DNA from: Pseudomonas sp. FP2335
GTDB taxonomy: Bacteria; Pseudomonadota; Gammaproteobacteria; Pseudomonadales; Pseudomonadaceae
Reading direction: 5' to 3'
DNA: 64,000 nucleotides
Assembly: GCF_030687535.1 (NCBI RefSeq)
Contig: NZ_CP117437.1
Span: 951,501-1,015,500, forward strand
A program made the translations under genes and the position numbers. Shown in pieces: positions 1 to 9,544 of the stretch (position 1 is the stretch's first letter; the number at the start of each line of letters is the position of its first letter). The notes beneath the pieces are model-generated. The model made no database searches and was not told where the DNA came from. It saw only the letters and a list, made by a program, of their open reading frames with translations.

Positions 1-15
1 ATCTAAGAGAACGAC

Positions 16-321
16 ATGACCACGACTGAAATGACCCAGGAAGTTCGGCACGCCAAAGCCCTCGAAAAATACATCGAGGAGTCGCCGCAGCTTAAAGAAG
101 AGATCAAGGATTTGAGCGCTGATGACCGGCGTGATCAGATCCAGTGGGCATTCGAGGATGAGGCCGAGAGCCAGGGCCTGCAGCCTTGGGAATTGACCCT
201 CAAGTACACCTCGACACCGGAAGAGTTCGAAGATGCACGCTTGGCCTTGCACAAGGAGGCGGCCGAAGTGTTGGGCGTCGAATGGGAAGAATACTGCGAG
301 ATGAATAATCTGGTGGTCTGA
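16..321 (+). CDS. DUF6388 family small protein
   Basis: A 101-residue acidic, soluble protein with no signal peptide or membrane segment. The sequence is mostly predicted helix, with charged runs (EESPQLKEEIKDL) and the pattern WELTLKYTSTPEEFE in the middle. It resembles the small DUF6388 proteins common in Pseudomonas, for which no function is known to me. The second methionine (MTQEV, residue 6) is an alternative start. It is followed by a 12-bp perfect inverted repeat and is convergent with nadC. Recognition rests on remembered family likeness; the role is unknown. Confidence 0.75.
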   Translation: MTTTEMTQEVRHAKALEKYIEESPQLKEEIKDLSADDRRDQIQWAFEDEAESQGLQPWELTLKYTSTPEEFEDARLALHKEAAEVLGVEWEEYCEMNNLVV

Positions 322-330
322 GCCAAGCGT

Positions 331-364
331 GTTGTGGCGAGGCAGCAAGCCCCCTCGCCACAAC
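331..364. terminator. Inverted repeat between convergent genes
   Basis: GTTGTGGCGAGG (331-342) and CCTCGCCACAAC (353-364) form a perfect 12-bp stem with a 10-nt loop, between the convergent ends of the DUF6388 gene and nadC. There is no clear U-tract on either strand. It resembles a widespread P. fluorescens palindromic repeat as much as a terminator. Confidence 0.5.
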
Positions 365-383
365 AGCAAGCTGGTGCCTGGCC

Positions 384-1232
384 TCAGATACTGAGGCGCA
401 TCGATAGATCCACCGCCTTCACGTCCTTGGTCATCGCGCCGATGGAGATGTAGTCCACACCGGTTTGCGCGATAGGCAGCAACGTACTTTCATTGATCCC
501 GCCACTGGCCTCCAGCTTGGCCTTGCCGGCATTCAGACGAACGGCTTCACGCATATCGTCCAGGCTCAGTTCGTCGAGCATGATGATGTCGGCGCCTGCC
601 GCCAGCGCTTCACGCAACTCTTCCAGGCTTTCCACTTCGATTTCCACCGGTTTGCCCGGGGCGATCTTGTGCGCGGCAGTAATGGCCTGGGCGATGCCAC
701 CACAGGCGGCGATATGGTTTTCCTTGATCAGGAACGCGTCATACAAACCGATGCGGTGGTTGTGGCAGCCGCCACAGGTGACTGCGTATTTCTGCGCCAG
801 GCGCAGGCCAGGCAGAGTCTTGCGGGTGTCCAGCAGCTTGACCTGGGTGCTCGCGACAAAATCCGCCAGGAACCGGGCACGCGTCGCCACGCCTGACAGC
901 AGTTGCAAGAAATTCAGTGCGCTGCGTTCGCCGCTGAGCAGCGAGCGTGCGGGGCCTTCGAGGTGGAACAGCGCCTGGTTGGGGCTGACACGCTCACCGT
1001 CGGCCACCTGCCAGTGCACCGCAACCCGTGGGTCCAGCTGGCGGAACACGGCATCTACCCAGGCTGTGCCGGCAATCACCGCCGCATCACGGGTAATGAT
1101 GGTGGCCTTGGCCAGCCGCTCGGCCGGGATCAACTGCGCGGTGATGTCGCCGCTGCCGATGTCTTCGAGCAGCGCGCGGCGCACGTTGGCTTCGATTTCG
1201 GCGGTGAGGTCGGCAAGACGGAGATTCGGCAT
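384..1232 (-). CDS. nadC: Nicotinate-nucleotide pyrophosphorylase (carboxylating), quinolinate phosphoribosyltransferase
   Basis: The 282-residue enzyme converts quinolinate and PRPP to nicotinate mononucleotide, CO2 and PPi, the last step of de novo NAD precursor synthesis in the cytosol. Diagnostic stretches are [11 protein letters not shown] near the N-terminus, the RKTLPGLR and [13 protein letters not shown] substrate/PRPP region, KENHI, EVE, IMLDE, and the C-terminal barrel motif EASGGI followed by [10 protein letters not shown]. The start chosen (MPNLRLADL, codon ending at 1232) gives the family length; the frame stays open further upstream, but that stretch has no nadC similarity and lies antisense to the next gene. 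It is divergent from the DUF1631 gene, with 234 bp between them, the same arrangement as nadC in P. aeruginosa. Confidence 0.95.
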   Translation of the reverse strand: MPNLRLADLTAEIEANVRRALLEDIGSGDITAQLIPAERLAKATIITRDAAVIAGTAWVDAVFRQLDPRVAVHWQVADGERVSPNQALFHLEGPARSLLSGERSALNFLQLLSGVATRARFLADFVASTQVKLLDTRKTLPGLRLAQKYAVTCGGCHNHRIGLYDAFLIKENHIAACGGIAQAITAAHKIAPGKPVEIEVESLEELREALAAGADIIMLDELSLDDMREAVRLNAGKAKLEASGGINESTLLPIAQTGVDYISIGAMTKDVKAVDLSMRLSI

Positions 1233-1466
1233 AACAGGCTCCACAAACAAAGTGCCCCGATTATAGGGGCAGTGTGCGCCCGAACCCAGAACCCACCGCT
1301 CAATTGCTGCCAAATGACAGAGTTCGCTGGCGCAACTGCCCCTCTTTGCAAGATAATCTCGCGCCTTGCAATTGGCGTCATAGCTTTGACGTCTTGGTGA
1401 TGACTGGAATCGCGCAGCGCCCGCCCCATCATTCCCCAACAGACACCGCCGTATCAGGAGGCCAGG

Positions 1467-3629
1467 ATGCACTATGACGGAAAGGTGGTGCCCATTAGCA
1501 AGGCACACACCACGCCATCGCCGCTCGCGCGCTTGCCGGTGGTGTTGCTGCAGGTTCGCGACAAGGCGGCGCAGCAGTTGCAGCAGGGCTTGCAGGAGTT
1601 GTTCGATAACGCCGACGACACCCTGTTCGAGATGGCCGACAAGGCGCGCAACAACCTCGATCACCACATTTTTTTTGAAGCCATGCGCGACTTGCGCCTC
1701 AAGCGCAAGAATTTCGAGCGTGTGTTCATGGAGCAGCTGTTCGCGGCCTTCGCCAACCTGGGCCTGGCCGGGCAGGGGGAGCGGCAGTTGGTGCCGGTGG
1801 TGTCCTACGACGCAGTGCCGGGGACGTCCAGCGATGAGTTGGAAAAAGCCGTGGCACTGGAGGCCATGTTGGGGCGGGTGCGACACCGCGACGGCCTGGC
1901 CCTGGGCCAACTGACGGCGCGCTTGAGCGCCTTGCTGGACAAGTGCCTGGATGAGCGCGAAAACCCGCTGGGGCCTGCGCTGTTATGTGAGTTCTTCCTG
2001 CGTGCGGGGCGCAGCCTTGGCGTGGAGATCCGCGTCAAGCTGATCATGCTCAAGCTGTTTGAAAAATACGTGCTCAGCGACGCCGACCAACTGTACGGCG
2101 AAGCCAACCGATTGCTGGTTGCCACCGGCGTATTGCCTGAACTCAAGGCCGCACCGTCGCGGCGTCCCGGCGGGCGAACGGCCCGTGAGGGCTTGCGTGA
2201 AGACAGCGTGCCGAACGCTGATCCGCCGCTCGATGAGAACGGCCAGCAAGCGTTTGCCGCCCTGCAGGCATTGCTCAAGGCCGTGCGTGGCGGCGTGGCG
2301 CCCACCCTGGAAGCCAGCGCCGAACCACAACCGATCGCCACCCGCGACCTGTTGCGGCTGCTGTCCCATTTGCAGCAGTACGTGCCTGCGTCAGAAACCG
2401 AAGATGATGTCGACCTGCGCAACCAGCTTGGGCAACTGCTGACCCGGGTCAGCGTCAAGAGTGGCAAGTCCCGGGTGGTGGAAGTTGCGGACGAAGACGT
2501 GATCAACCTGATCGCCATGTTGTTCGAGTTCATTCGCAAGGACTGCAATCTGCCGGACCCCTTCAAGGCGTTGATCGCGCGATTGCAGATCCCGCTGCTG
2601 AAAGTCGCGGTGCTGGATAAAAGCTTTTTCAGCCGCGCCAGCCATCCGGCGCGGCGGCTGCTCAATGAAATCGCCGCTGTTGCCCTGGGCTGGAGCCCTC
2701 GCGAAGATTATTCGCGTGACTACCTCTACCTGCGTATCGAGCAGGTAGTGCAGCGTCTGCTGAATGATTTTGTGGAAGACCCGGCGATTTTTTCCCAACT
2801 GCTCGTAGAGTTCACGGCTTTTACCGCCGATGAGCAACGTCGCAGCGAGCTGGTCGAGCAACACACCCGCGATGCCGAAGACACGCGCGTACGCACCGAC
2901 GCCGCCCGCCAGCGGGTGGCCGATGTGCTTAATCGTCGGCTGCTGGGCAAGACCTTGCCGCAAGCCGTGGTGCAATTCCTGCAACAGGCCTGGAGCCAGG
3001 TGCTGTTGCTGGCCAGCCTCAAGCATGGCGAGCAGTCGGTGCAGTGGCTGGCAGCGTTGCGCACCATGGACGATTTGATCTGGAGCGTGGGCCTGCAGGA
3101 CGACACCGAGGCCGGGCGGCATCTGCTGGCGCGGCTGCCGGGATTGCTCAAGGCTCTGCGCGACGGTCTGACCAGCGCGGCGTTCGACCCGTTCAGCACC
3201 CGTGAATTCTTCATCCGCCTCCAAGCGTTGCACGTGCAGCCACTGGACGGCGTCGAAACCTTGAGCGTTGTGCGCGAGCCCTTTGTATTTAGTGCCGAGT
3301 TGCCCGACGCCGCCGAGGATTTGCCGAGTGACGATCCCGACCTGATCAACGCCTACCAGACGCGCATTGGTGACTGGATCGAGTTCCAGGACGGCGCGGA
3401 CACCGTGCAGCGTTGCAAGCTGACGACGATCGTCGCGCCGGCCAATCGCTACGTGTTCATCAACCGCACCGGGCTCAAGGTGCTGGAGCAGCGTGTGGGG
3501 CAATTGGCGCTTGGATTCAAGCGTGGCAACTTGCGCAGGCTTGACGACGGGTTGCTGTTCGACCGGGCGCTGGCCTCGGTGCTGGGCCACCTGCGTCAAC
3601 TCAATCGCGCCAAGGCATCGCAACCATAG
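1467..3629 (+). CDS. DUF1631 domain-containing protein
   Basis: A 720-residue soluble protein that fills most of the DUF1631 family. It has no signal peptide and no clear transmembrane segment. The body is a long helical array with many leucines and Arg/Glu pairs. Near the C-terminus there is a PilZ-like pattern: [10 protein letters not shown], then RCKLTTIV, then [13 protein letters not shown]. This resembles the small beta-barrel seen at the end of many DUF1631 proteins, but a canonical RxxxR c-di-GMP motif is not obvious to me. It lies between nadC and ampD, a conserved neighbourhood. The molecular role is unknown; any link to c-di-GMP is inference. Confidence 0.8.
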   Translation: MHYDGKVVPISKAHTTPSPLARLPVVLLQVRDKAAQQLQQGLQELFDNADDTLFEMADKARNNLDHHIFFEAMRDLRLKRKNFERVFMEQLFAAFANLGLAGQGERQLVPVVSYDAVPGTSSDELEKAVALEAMLGRVRHRDGLALGQLTARLSALLDKCLDERENPLGPALLCEFFLRAGRSLGVEIRVKLIMLKLFEKYVLSDADQLYGEANRLLVATGVLPELKAAPSRRPGGRTAREGLREDSVPNADPPLDENGQQAFAALQALLKAVRGGVAPTLEASAEPQPIATRDLLRLLSHLQQYVPASETEDDVDLRNQLGQLLTRVSVKSGKSRVVEVADEDVINLIAMLFEFIRKDCNLPDPFKALIARLQIPLLKVAVLDKSFFSRASHPARRLLNEIAAVALGWSPREDYSRDYLYLRIEQVVQRLLNDFVEDPAIFSQLLVEFTAFTADEQRRSELVEQHTRDAEDTRVRTDAARQRVADVLNRRLLGKTLPQAVVQFLQQAWSQVLLLASLKHGEQSVQWLAALRTMDDLIWSVGLQDDTEAGRHLLARLPGLLKALRDGLTSAAFDPFSTREFFIRLQALHVQPLDGVETLSVVREPFVFSAELPDAAEDLPSDDPDLINAYQTRIGDWIEFQDGADTVQRCKLTTIVAPANRYVFINRTGLKVLEQRVGQLALGFKRGNLRRLDDGLLFDRALASVLGHLRQLNRAKASQP

Positions 3630-3678
3630 GCTTGAACGCGGCATACTGGTCACACTTTGTCACGCTCAAGGACCCTGT

Positions 3679-4242
3679 ATGCAGTTGGACCCCCTCAGCG
3701 GTTGGTGCAAGGGCATCCGTCATTGCCCTTCGCCCAACTTCAACGAGCGCCCTGCCGGCGAAATCTCGCTGTTGGTGGTGCATAACATCAGCCTGCCCCC
3801 CGCGCAGTTTGCCACCGGCAAGGTGCAGGAGTTTTTCCAGAATCGCCTGGATGTCACGGAACATCCCTACTTTGAAGGGATTGCCGACCTACGGGTATCT
3901 GCGCATTTTCTGATTGAGCGCGACGGGGCGGTGACGCAGTTTGTCGCGTGCGTCGACCGGGCCTGGCATGCCGGTGTCTCGTCGTTCGAAGGGCGTGAGA
4001 CGTGCAATGACTTTTCCCTTGGCATCGAGTTGGAGGGCACGGATGACTTGCCGTACACCGACGCCCAATATGCGTCGCTGATCGACCTGACCCGTCAATT
4101 GCTGGCAGCGTATCCAGGCATCACCCGCCAACGTATTTGTGGTCATAGCGATATAGCGCCGGGGCGCAAGACCGATCCCGGCCCGGCTTTTGATTGGACG
4201 CGCTTTCGCAGCGCCTTGCAGGATGGAGGACACGCACAATGA
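3679..4242 (+). CDS. ampD: 1,6-anhydro-N-acetylmuramyl-L-alanine amidase AmpD
   Basis: A 187-residue cytosolic zinc amidase that removes the peptide from 1,6-anhydroMurNAc-peptides during peptidoglycan recycling. In Pseudomonas, loss of AmpD raises the muropeptides that activate AmpR and so derepresses ampC. Zinc ligands of the family can be placed at His35 (LLVVHNIS), His156 (ICGHSD) and Asp166 (KTDPGP); SAHFLIERDG and SLGIELEG complete the amidase_2 signature. The start MQLDPLSGW at 3679 matches the family; the frame extends upstream into the previous gene without similarity. The stop overlaps the ampE start (ATGA), indicating translational coupling. Confidence 0.96.
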   Translation: MQLDPLSGWCKGIRHCPSPNFNERPAGEISLLVVHNISLPPAQFATGKVQEFFQNRLDVTEHPYFEGIADLRVSAHFLIERDGAVTQFVACVDRAWHAGVSSFEGRETCNDFSLGIELEGTDDLPYTDAQYASLIDLTRQLLAAYPGITRQRICGHSDIAPGRKTDPGPAFDWTRFRSALQDGGHAQ

Positions 4243-5075
4243 GTTTCCTGGTATTGGTGCTGGCGGTGTGGATCGAGAAGTTCTCGGCCCTGCGCCAACG
4301 ATTGCAGCGTGATGGCGGCTGGCTGCGCGAGCTGGCCAGGCTGGAATCGAGCCCGCGCATGGGCAAGCGGCCGTGGCTGATCCTGGCCGCGTTGGTGCTG
4401 TTGCCGGTGGCCTTGCTGGCATTGTTGCTGCTGGTGCTGGAACCAGTGGCCTACGGCCTGTTGGCGCTGCCGGTGCACTTGCTGGTGGTGATTTACAGCC
4501 TGGGGCGAGGCGATCTGTTGGCCGGGCTCGGGCCGTTTCGTGATGCCTGGCGGCGCGGTGATCTGCAAGCCGCCGAACACGTGGCCGAACGTGACCTGCA
4601 ACTGGGCGCAGACAGTGGCGAGCAACTGCTTGAACGCGTGCAGGGCCACCTGCTGTGGCAGGCCTATCAGAGCTTTTTTGCGGTAATTTTCTGGTATTTC
4701 CTGCTGGGCCCGGTCGCCGCGTTGGCCTACCGCCTGCTGGCATTGGCCAACGAACACAGCAAGAACCCGCTGGTGGCCGAGCGCGCCGGGCAACTGCGTC
4801 ATGCTTTTGACTGGTTGCCGGTGCGCTTGCTCGCGGCCAGCTTTGCCCTGGTGGGCAACTTCGTTGCCGTCAGCCGCGTGATGCTCCACGAACTACTGAG
4901 CTGGGACATCAGCGCCGCGCAACTGGTGGAAAAAGTCGGCCTGGTGGCCGCGGAAATCCCACCGCCGGTGGTGGGGGCCGACGGCATCAACAGCCTGGAC
5001 CGCTTGTGGGAACTGCTGCTGCGCGCAGCGGTGCTGTGGTATGCCGGCTTCGCGATCTGGACCGTATTGCCATAA
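4239..5075 (+). CDS. ampE: Inner-membrane regulatory protein AmpE
   Basis: A 278-residue integral membrane protein, translated from an ATG overlapping the ampD stop. Hydrophobic segments include the N-terminal MSFLVLVLAVWIEKF, the strong block LILAALVLLPVALLALLLLV (about residues 46-65), a segment near residue 145 (FFAVIFWYFLLGPVAALAY), and a C-terminal WYAGFAIWTVL. AmpE is encoded with AmpD and has been described as an ATP-binding membrane sensor accompanying beta-lactamase induction; its biochemical activity remains poorly defined. It ends just before a GC-rich terminator hairpin, so ampDE is probably a two-gene unit. Confidence 0.93.
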   Translation: MSFLVLVLAVWIEKFSALRQRLQRDGGWLRELARLESSPRMGKRPWLILAALVLLPVALLALLLLVLEPVAYGLLALPVHLLVVIYSLGRGDLLAGLGPFRDAWRRGDLQAAEHVAERDLQLGADSGEQLLERVQGHLLWQAYQSFFAVIFWYFLLGPVAALAYRLLALANEHSKNPLVAERAGQLRHAFDWLPVRLLAASFALVGNFVAVSRVMLHELLSWDISAAQLVEKVGLVAAEIPPPVVGADGINSLDRLWELLLRAAVLWYAGFAIWTVLP

Positions 5076-5080
5076 ACCCG

Positions 5081-5109
5081 TGTGGGAGCCGGCTTGCTCC
5101 CACATTTGT
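5081..5109 (+). terminator. Terminator of ampDE
   Basis: TGTGGGAGCC (5081-5090) pairs with the GGCTTGCTCCCACA side (5091-5104), followed by TTTGTTTTT. The stem carries the REP-like GTGGGAGC core of this genome, so a repeat has probably been recruited as an intrinsic terminator. Confidence 0.65.
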
Positions 5110-5233
5110 TTTTGCCGCGCGAAACTCTCGTTAACCTTACGTTACAAAACTCCCTTTCAAATTGAGCTATACAGATGCTGGCGTTCTGCCGTCGCCCTGA
5201 CCTCAATAAAAATAAAAGAAAGGGAGTTCACCC

Positions 5234-7264
5234 GTGAAGAGCTTGCTCTATCCCGCCGTTGCGCTGATGAATCGCTTGAGCTTCGGCATGAAGTTCAGCC
5301 TGATCAGCGTGCTGTTCCTGCTGCCTATGTTGGCCACCAACTATTATCTGGTGCGCGATTCCTGGCGCGAATTCCAGGGCACCCGCGTCGAACTGCAAAG
5401 CCTGGATCTGCTCGGCAGCAGCCTGGCCCTGCGCCGCGACCTGGAAACCCTGAACAATCAGGTGCAAATCAACGCGACCCTTGGCCAATCCGGCAAGGCC
5501 GGTGACCTGGAGGGCAAGATCAGCGCGTTGGAGCAGAGTGTGCTGAGCCGCCTGCAAAGTCTCAACGCAATGACCACCGATCCCGAACAAATCGTCGTGT
5601 TTGACGGCAAGCGCGACGAGCTGATCGCGGCCTTCAAGGCCCAGCAACAGGAAACCTCGCTGCTGAGCAAAAGCGCGCTGATCGGCAAGCTGCTCAACAA
5701 AGCGCAGATGCTCAGCCAGATCATCGCCAGCCAATCCGGCTTGAGCCGCGACCCCCAGGGCGATCTGCGCCAACTCAGCGAGCTGATCACCAGTGTCACC
5801 CCACAGGTCACCCAGACCCTGGGTGAAGGTCGGGCGATGGGGGCCTACTCCCTCGGCCAGGGCTTTCTCAATTCATCCTCGAGCACGCGCTTCGACGAAC
5901 TGCTACAGCAGTTGGAAAAACTCCACGGCGAATACGCCTTGAAGCTGCAAGATGCCCTGGGCTCCAGCAAGGCCGCCCACGCCGCGCTCGACAGCCTGGC
6001 CACGGCCAGCAACGCCAGCCTCAAGCACGCCAGCGAGTTGTTTGAAGAACAGGTGGTGATGGCCGAAACCCTCGACGCGCCGTGGCAGGGCTTCTATGAC
6101 AGCGTCAGCCAGTTGATGGCCCTGACCTACCAGCTGGATGAGGCGACCCTGACGTTCCTCGGGCACCAATTGGAGCAACGCCTGGCGCAAAACCGCACGC
6201 ATATGGTGGTGCTGGTCGCGGCGCTGACGGCGGTGTTTTTGCTGATCTTCTATTTATATGCGGGCTTCTACGCCTCCACCCGCACCACCCTGCGACGCCT
6301 CGGCGCGATGATGGACAAGGTGGCCGCTGGTGACATGACCGTCACCTTCGTTGCCCACAGCCGCGACGAACTCGGTGACCTCGGCCAGGTGTTCAACGGC
6401 ACCGTGGCAAAAATCCATGACCTGATCGAGCGCGTCGGGCACACCGTCAGCCAGGTGGAGCACCAGGCCGGGCAAGTGGAAACGGTATCGGCCCAGAGCA
6501 ACCAGGCGGTATCCGGCCAGCGCAGCCAGATCGAACAGGTGGCTACGGCGATGAACCAGATGTCGTCCACCGCCCAAGAAGTGGCGCGCAGTGCGGCGGC
6601 GGCGGTCAGCAGTGCCCATAGTGTCAATGATGAAACCGTCAGCGGCCGTGGCCTGGTGCAGTCCCAGCAGGGCAGCATCGCGCGCCTGGCCTCGGAGATC
6701 GACCAGTCGGTGCGGGTGATCAACCAACTGGCCACCGACAGCCAATCCATCAGCAGCGTGCTGGAAGTGATCAAAAGCATCGCCGAACAAACCAACCTGC
6801 TGGCGCTCAATGCCGCCATCGAGGCGGCGCGGGCCGGTGAACAGGGGCGCGGTTTTGCGGTGGTGGCCGATGAGGTACGTACCCTGGCGCGGCGCACCCA
6901 GCATTCCACCGAAGAAATCGAGCAGATGATCAGCCGCTTGCACAGCGGTGTCGCCGCTGCGGTGAAAGCCATGGGCAGCAGCCATGAAATGGCGAATGGC
7001 ACCGTGGAGCAGTCGGAAAAAGTCCAGCAGGCGCTGGAAAATATCCTAGGCGCCGTAGGAATGATCGTTGATCAGAACCAGCAGATTGCCGCCGCCGTGG
7101 AGCAACAGACCGCCGTCGCCCATGACATCGACCAGAACATCGTCGAAATCAATCGCGCCGGTGAACACGCGGCCCAGGGCGCCTATCAGACCGAAACCGC
7201 GAGCCGGCAACTGTCGATGCAGGTGATCGAGCTGAAGCAGCTGATCGGGGCGTTTCGTGTGTAA
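5234..7264 (+). CDS. Methyl-accepting chemotaxis protein
   Basis: A 676-residue transmembrane chemoreceptor. A short cytoplasmic N-terminus precedes TM1 (about residues 21-38, SLISVLFLLPML). A long helical periplasmic region runs to about 315, and TM2 is near residues 325-345 (MVVLVAALTAVFLLIFYLYAG). A HAMP linker follows (RRLGAMMDKVAAGDMTV). The signalling hairpin tip is textbook: EQTNLLALNAAIEAARAGEQ, then GRGFAVVADEVRTLA. No CheR/CheB-binding pentapeptide is seen at the C-terminus (IGAFRV). The periplasmic region has no cache domain that I recognise; it may be a helical-bundle or nitrate-sensor-like type. Ligand unknown. A similar receptor follows ampE in P. aeruginosa. RBS AAAGGGAG precedes the start. 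Confidence 0.93.
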   Translation: MKSLLYPAVALMNRLSFGMKFSLISVLFLLPMLATNYYLVRDSWREFQGTRVELQSLDLLGSSLALRRDLETLNNQVQINATLGQSGKAGDLEGKISALEQSVLSRLQSLNAMTTDPEQIVVFDGKRDELIAAFKAQQQETSLLSKSALIGKLLNKAQMLSQIIASQSGLSRDPQGDLRQLSELITSVTPQVTQTLGEGRAMGAYSLGQGFLNSSSSTRFDELLQQLEKLHGEYALKLQDALGSSKAAHAALDSLATASNASLKHASELFEEQVVMAETLDAPWQGFYDSVSQLMALTYQLDEATLTFLGHQLEQRLAQNRTHMVVLVAALTAVFLLIFYLYAGFYASTRTTLRRLGAMMDKVAAGDMTVTFVAHSRDELGDLGQVFNGTVAKIHDLIERVGHTVSQVEHQAGQVETVSAQSNQAVSGQRSQIEQVATAMNQMSSTAQEVARSAAAAVSSAHSVNDETVSGRGLVQSQQGSIARLASEIDQSVRVINQLATDSQSISSVLEVIKSIAEQTNLLALNAAIEAARAGEQGRGFAVVADEVRTLARRTQHSTEEIEQMISRLHSGVAAAVKAMGSSHEMANGTVEQSEKVQQALENILGAVGMIVDQNQQIAAAVEQQTAVAHDIDQNIVEINRAGEHAAQGAYQTETASRQLSMQVIELKQLIGAFRV

Positions 7265-7391
7265 GGTCTTGGTGTAGGGTTTTTCTTTTGGGTGTGTGGT
7301 GTATGTCCTAATTTGCCTGAGGCTCTTTCCGTGGTGTGTGAGTGGGCGAAACTTCACCTCTCTCACATTCAGGTTTTGGGGACGCACGGCG

Positions 7392-7823
7392 ATGACCACT
7401 GCAGTCGGCATCAAAGGGCACTGCGCCCATTGTGACATCACGTTTGAACTCAAGCCTTGGCAGTTGAATGCCATCGCCATCAAGGAACCCTTCGACTGTC
7501 CGTATTGCCAGCGGGTCTTGCACCTGAGCTGCCCACGGCAGTTGCGCAAGCTCAGGACGCTGGACCATTGGGCGCTGGTCCACCCGAGCATGATGGTGCT
7601 GACCTGCATGGTGCTGATCGTGGCACTGGTGGCGGAGTGGGTCGGGTTGGTCAGCGTGATCGGGCAGCTCAATGTTTCGCTGGTGGTGGTGTTGGTGCAT
7701 TGCCTGGCATTGCGTTATGCGCGCTACCGGCAGCGGTTGACCCTTAGTCTGGAAGCGGTCAGCCCGGTGCTACCAATGGAACAACTCGCACGCATTGCGT
7801 GTGCTCGCCTCAGCCAGCAATAA
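7392..7823 (+). CDS. Small membrane protein with an N-terminal zinc-ribbon motif
   Basis: A 143-residue hypothetical protein. The N-terminal half has GHCAHC and, about 30 residues later, DCPYC, a four-cysteine arrangement expected to bind zinc, followed by HLSCP. Two hydrophobic stretches follow (MMVLTCMVLIVALVAEWVGLV and VSLVVVLVHCLAL). A basic segment (RYARYRQR) suggests a cytoplasmic end. The ATG at 7392 places the zinc motif at the extreme N-terminus; an upstream in-frame ATG at 7296 would add residues with no sign of conservation. The 3' end overlaps the convergent tatD-like gene by 54 bp. I do not recognise the family and propose no function. Confidence 0.7.
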   Translation: MTTAVGIKGHCAHCDITFELKPWQLNAIAIKEPFDCPYCQRVLHLSCPRQLRKLRTLDHWALVHPSMMVLTCMVLIVALVAEWVGLVSVIGQLNVSLVVVLVHCLALRYARYRQRLTLSLEAVSPVLPMEQLARIACARLSQQ

Positions 7824-8552
7824 GGGGCTGATGCCCATCCGCTCGGCCAGGGCGTGGCAAATCTGGGGTAGATGCTCCGGGCTGTTGCGCTGGCCCGGAT
7901 ACATCACGGGCGCCATGTCCGGGGCATCGGTCTCCAGCACCACGCTGTCCAGCGGCAACTGTGCCAGCACCTTATGCATGCGCAGCGCCTGGGGCCAGGT
8001 GGCCGCGCCGCCCAGGCCCAGTTTGAAGCCCAGCTTGATGTACTCGCGGGCTTCCTCCCGGCTGCCGGCGAAGGCATGGATGATGCCGCCCCGTGGCAGG
8101 CGGATGCGCTTGAGGGTGGCGATCACCGCGGCATGGCTGCGGCGTACGTGCAAAAGCGCCGGCAGCTGGAAGTCCACCGCCAGCTTGAGCTGGGCTTCAA
8201 ACAGGCTTTGCTGGCGCTCGCGATCCAGTTGTTCGAGGAAGTAATCCAGGCCGATCTCGCCCACCGCACACAGTTGCCGATGGCCGTGCAGGCGCGTGAG
8301 CCAATCGCCCAGTTCGGTCAGGTCGGCGGGGCGGTGGTCATCGAGATACACCGGATGCAGGCCAAAGGCTGCGAACAGGCCTTCATCCTCCAGCACCAGA
8401 TCCCACAACCGCTGCCAATTCTGCTGATACACCCCCAGCAGCACCATGCGCCGCACGCCAAGTGCACGGCTGTGGGCGAGGACGGCGCGGCGATCTTTGT
8501 CGAACTCCGCGAAGTCCAGGTGGGTGTGGGTGTCGATCAGCTCCACGCTCAA
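7770..8552 (-). CDS. TatD family metal-dependent hydrolase (YjjV-like)
   Basis: A 260-residue amidohydrolase-fold enzyme of the TatD DNase family, expected to bind two divalent metals and act as a 3'-5' exonuclease or related phosphodiesterase. Metal ligands are visible at His9 and His11 (DTHTHLDF), Glu99 (VGEIGLDY), His135 (LLHVRRSH), His159 (IIHAFAG) and Asp209 (ETDAPD). FGLHPVY and RNSPEHLP are also typical. The start is a TTG that overlaps the fruR stop codon (TTGA); GTG two codons further on is an alternative. The gene therefore reads as the distal member of a fruR-tatD unit. It resembles E. coli YjjV more than TatD itself. Confidence 0.88.
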   Translation of the reverse strand: MSVELIDTHTHLDFAEFDKDRRAVLAHSRALGVRRMVLLGVYQQNWQRLWDLVLEDEGLFAAFGLHPVYLDDHRPADLTELGDWLTRLHGHRQLCAVGEIGLDYFLEQLDRERQQSLFEAQLKLAVDFQLPALLHVRRSHAAVIATLKRIRLPRGGIIHAFAGSREEAREYIKLGFKLGLGGAATWPQALRMHKVLAQLPLDSVVLETDAPDMAPVMYPGQRNSPEHLPQICHALAERMGISPLLLAEASTRNACELFHW

Positions 8553-9544
8553 GCCTCGCGGATACGCTGCTTGAACGTACGGCCGATGGCGTGCACGCCC
8601 GGTTGGTACTGCTGCTCTTCAATCGCCGCCAGGGCCAGTTTCAGCGCGGTATCGGCAATCAATGGGTGTTGCTGGGCCATGGCGTTGACCGGCAGCGGCA
8701 GGAAGTCCAGCAGTTGCGTATCGCCAAAGGTGCCCAGGCGCAGCGGGCGCGACTTCAACGGGAAGTCATGCAGCGCGTCAAACACACCTTGCAGCAGCAC
8801 GTAGGAGGTTGTTACCAGCGCGTCAGGCAAATGCCCCAGGCGTTGCAGTAATTGCTCCATCAGCTGTCGGCCACAGTCACGACTGAACGACTCGCCGTGT
8901 TCGACGATCACCTCGCCGCTGAAACCCTGCAGCGCTTCACGGAAGCCGGCGGCCCGCTCCTGGCTGATGCTCAGTTCGGGCCGCGCACCGATCAGTGCGA
9001 TCTGCTTGGGCAGCGGTTGCAGCAGGCTGCCGGTCAGGTGCTGGCAGGCCCGGCGGTCGTCGCTGACCACCGAGCAGAAATCCGCAGTGTCCATCACCCG
9101 GTCGATGGCGATCACGGGTAGGCCCTTGGCTTGCAGTTCGCGGTAGCTGTCGTCGCCAGCTGGCAGGCAACTGGCGACAAACAGCGCATCGCAACGGCGG
9201 GCGCGAAACAGTTGCAGCAACTGGCGTTCGCTGTCGGCATCATCGTCGGAGCTGGCGATCAACAGTTGATAGCCACGCGCCCGTGCGCCTTGCTCCAGCA
9301 GCTTGGCGATGCGTGCGTAACTGGGGTTTTCCAGGTCGGGCAGGATAAAACCCAAGGTGCGCGTATGCCGACTGCGCAACCCGGCAGCCTGGGGGTTGGG
9401 CGTAAAGCCATGGGCGTCAACCACGGCCCGCACACGCTCGACGGTGGCGTTGCTGATCCGTTGTTGTTCGGCTTTGCCATTGATGACGTAGCTGGCGGTG
9501 GTCACGGACACACCGGCCAGACGTGCAATATCACTGAGTTTCAA
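8549..9544 (-). CDS. fruR: Catabolite repressor/activator Cra (FruR), LacI family
   Basis: A 331-residue LacI/GalR regulator. The N-terminal helix-turn-helix is MKLSDIARLAGVSVTTASYV, followed by the hinge helix region (PNPQAAGLRS) and a periplasmic-binding-protein-like effector domain (LGFILPDLENPSYARIAKLL onward). In Pseudomonas, Cra controls mainly the fructose operon and responds to fructose-1-phosphate. It is divergent from fruBKA, and the 293-bp gap contains an exact copy of the P. putida Cra operator. The downstream TatD-like gene overlaps its stop codon. Confidence 0.93.
   Translation of the reverse strand: MKLSDIARLAGVSVTTASYVINGKAEQQRISNATVERVRAVVDAHGFTPNPQAAGLRSRHTRTLGFILPDLENPSYARIAKLLEQGARARGYQLLIASSDDDADSERQLLQLFRARRCDALFVASCLPAGDDSYRELQAKGLPVIAIDRVMDTADFCSVVSDDRRACQHLTGSLLQPLPKQIALIGARPELSISQERAAGFREALQGFSGEVIVEHGESFSRDCGRQLMEQLLQRLGHLPDALVTTSYVLLQGVFDALHDFPLKSRPLRLGTFGDTQLLDFLPLPVNAMAQQHPLIADTALKLALAAIEEQQYQPGVHAIGRTFKQRIREA

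Noticed and set aside
1233..1910. An N-terminal extension of nadC of over 200 codons
   Set aside because: The extension is antisense to the DUF1631 gene, has no nadC similarity, and the start at 1232 gives the normal family length.
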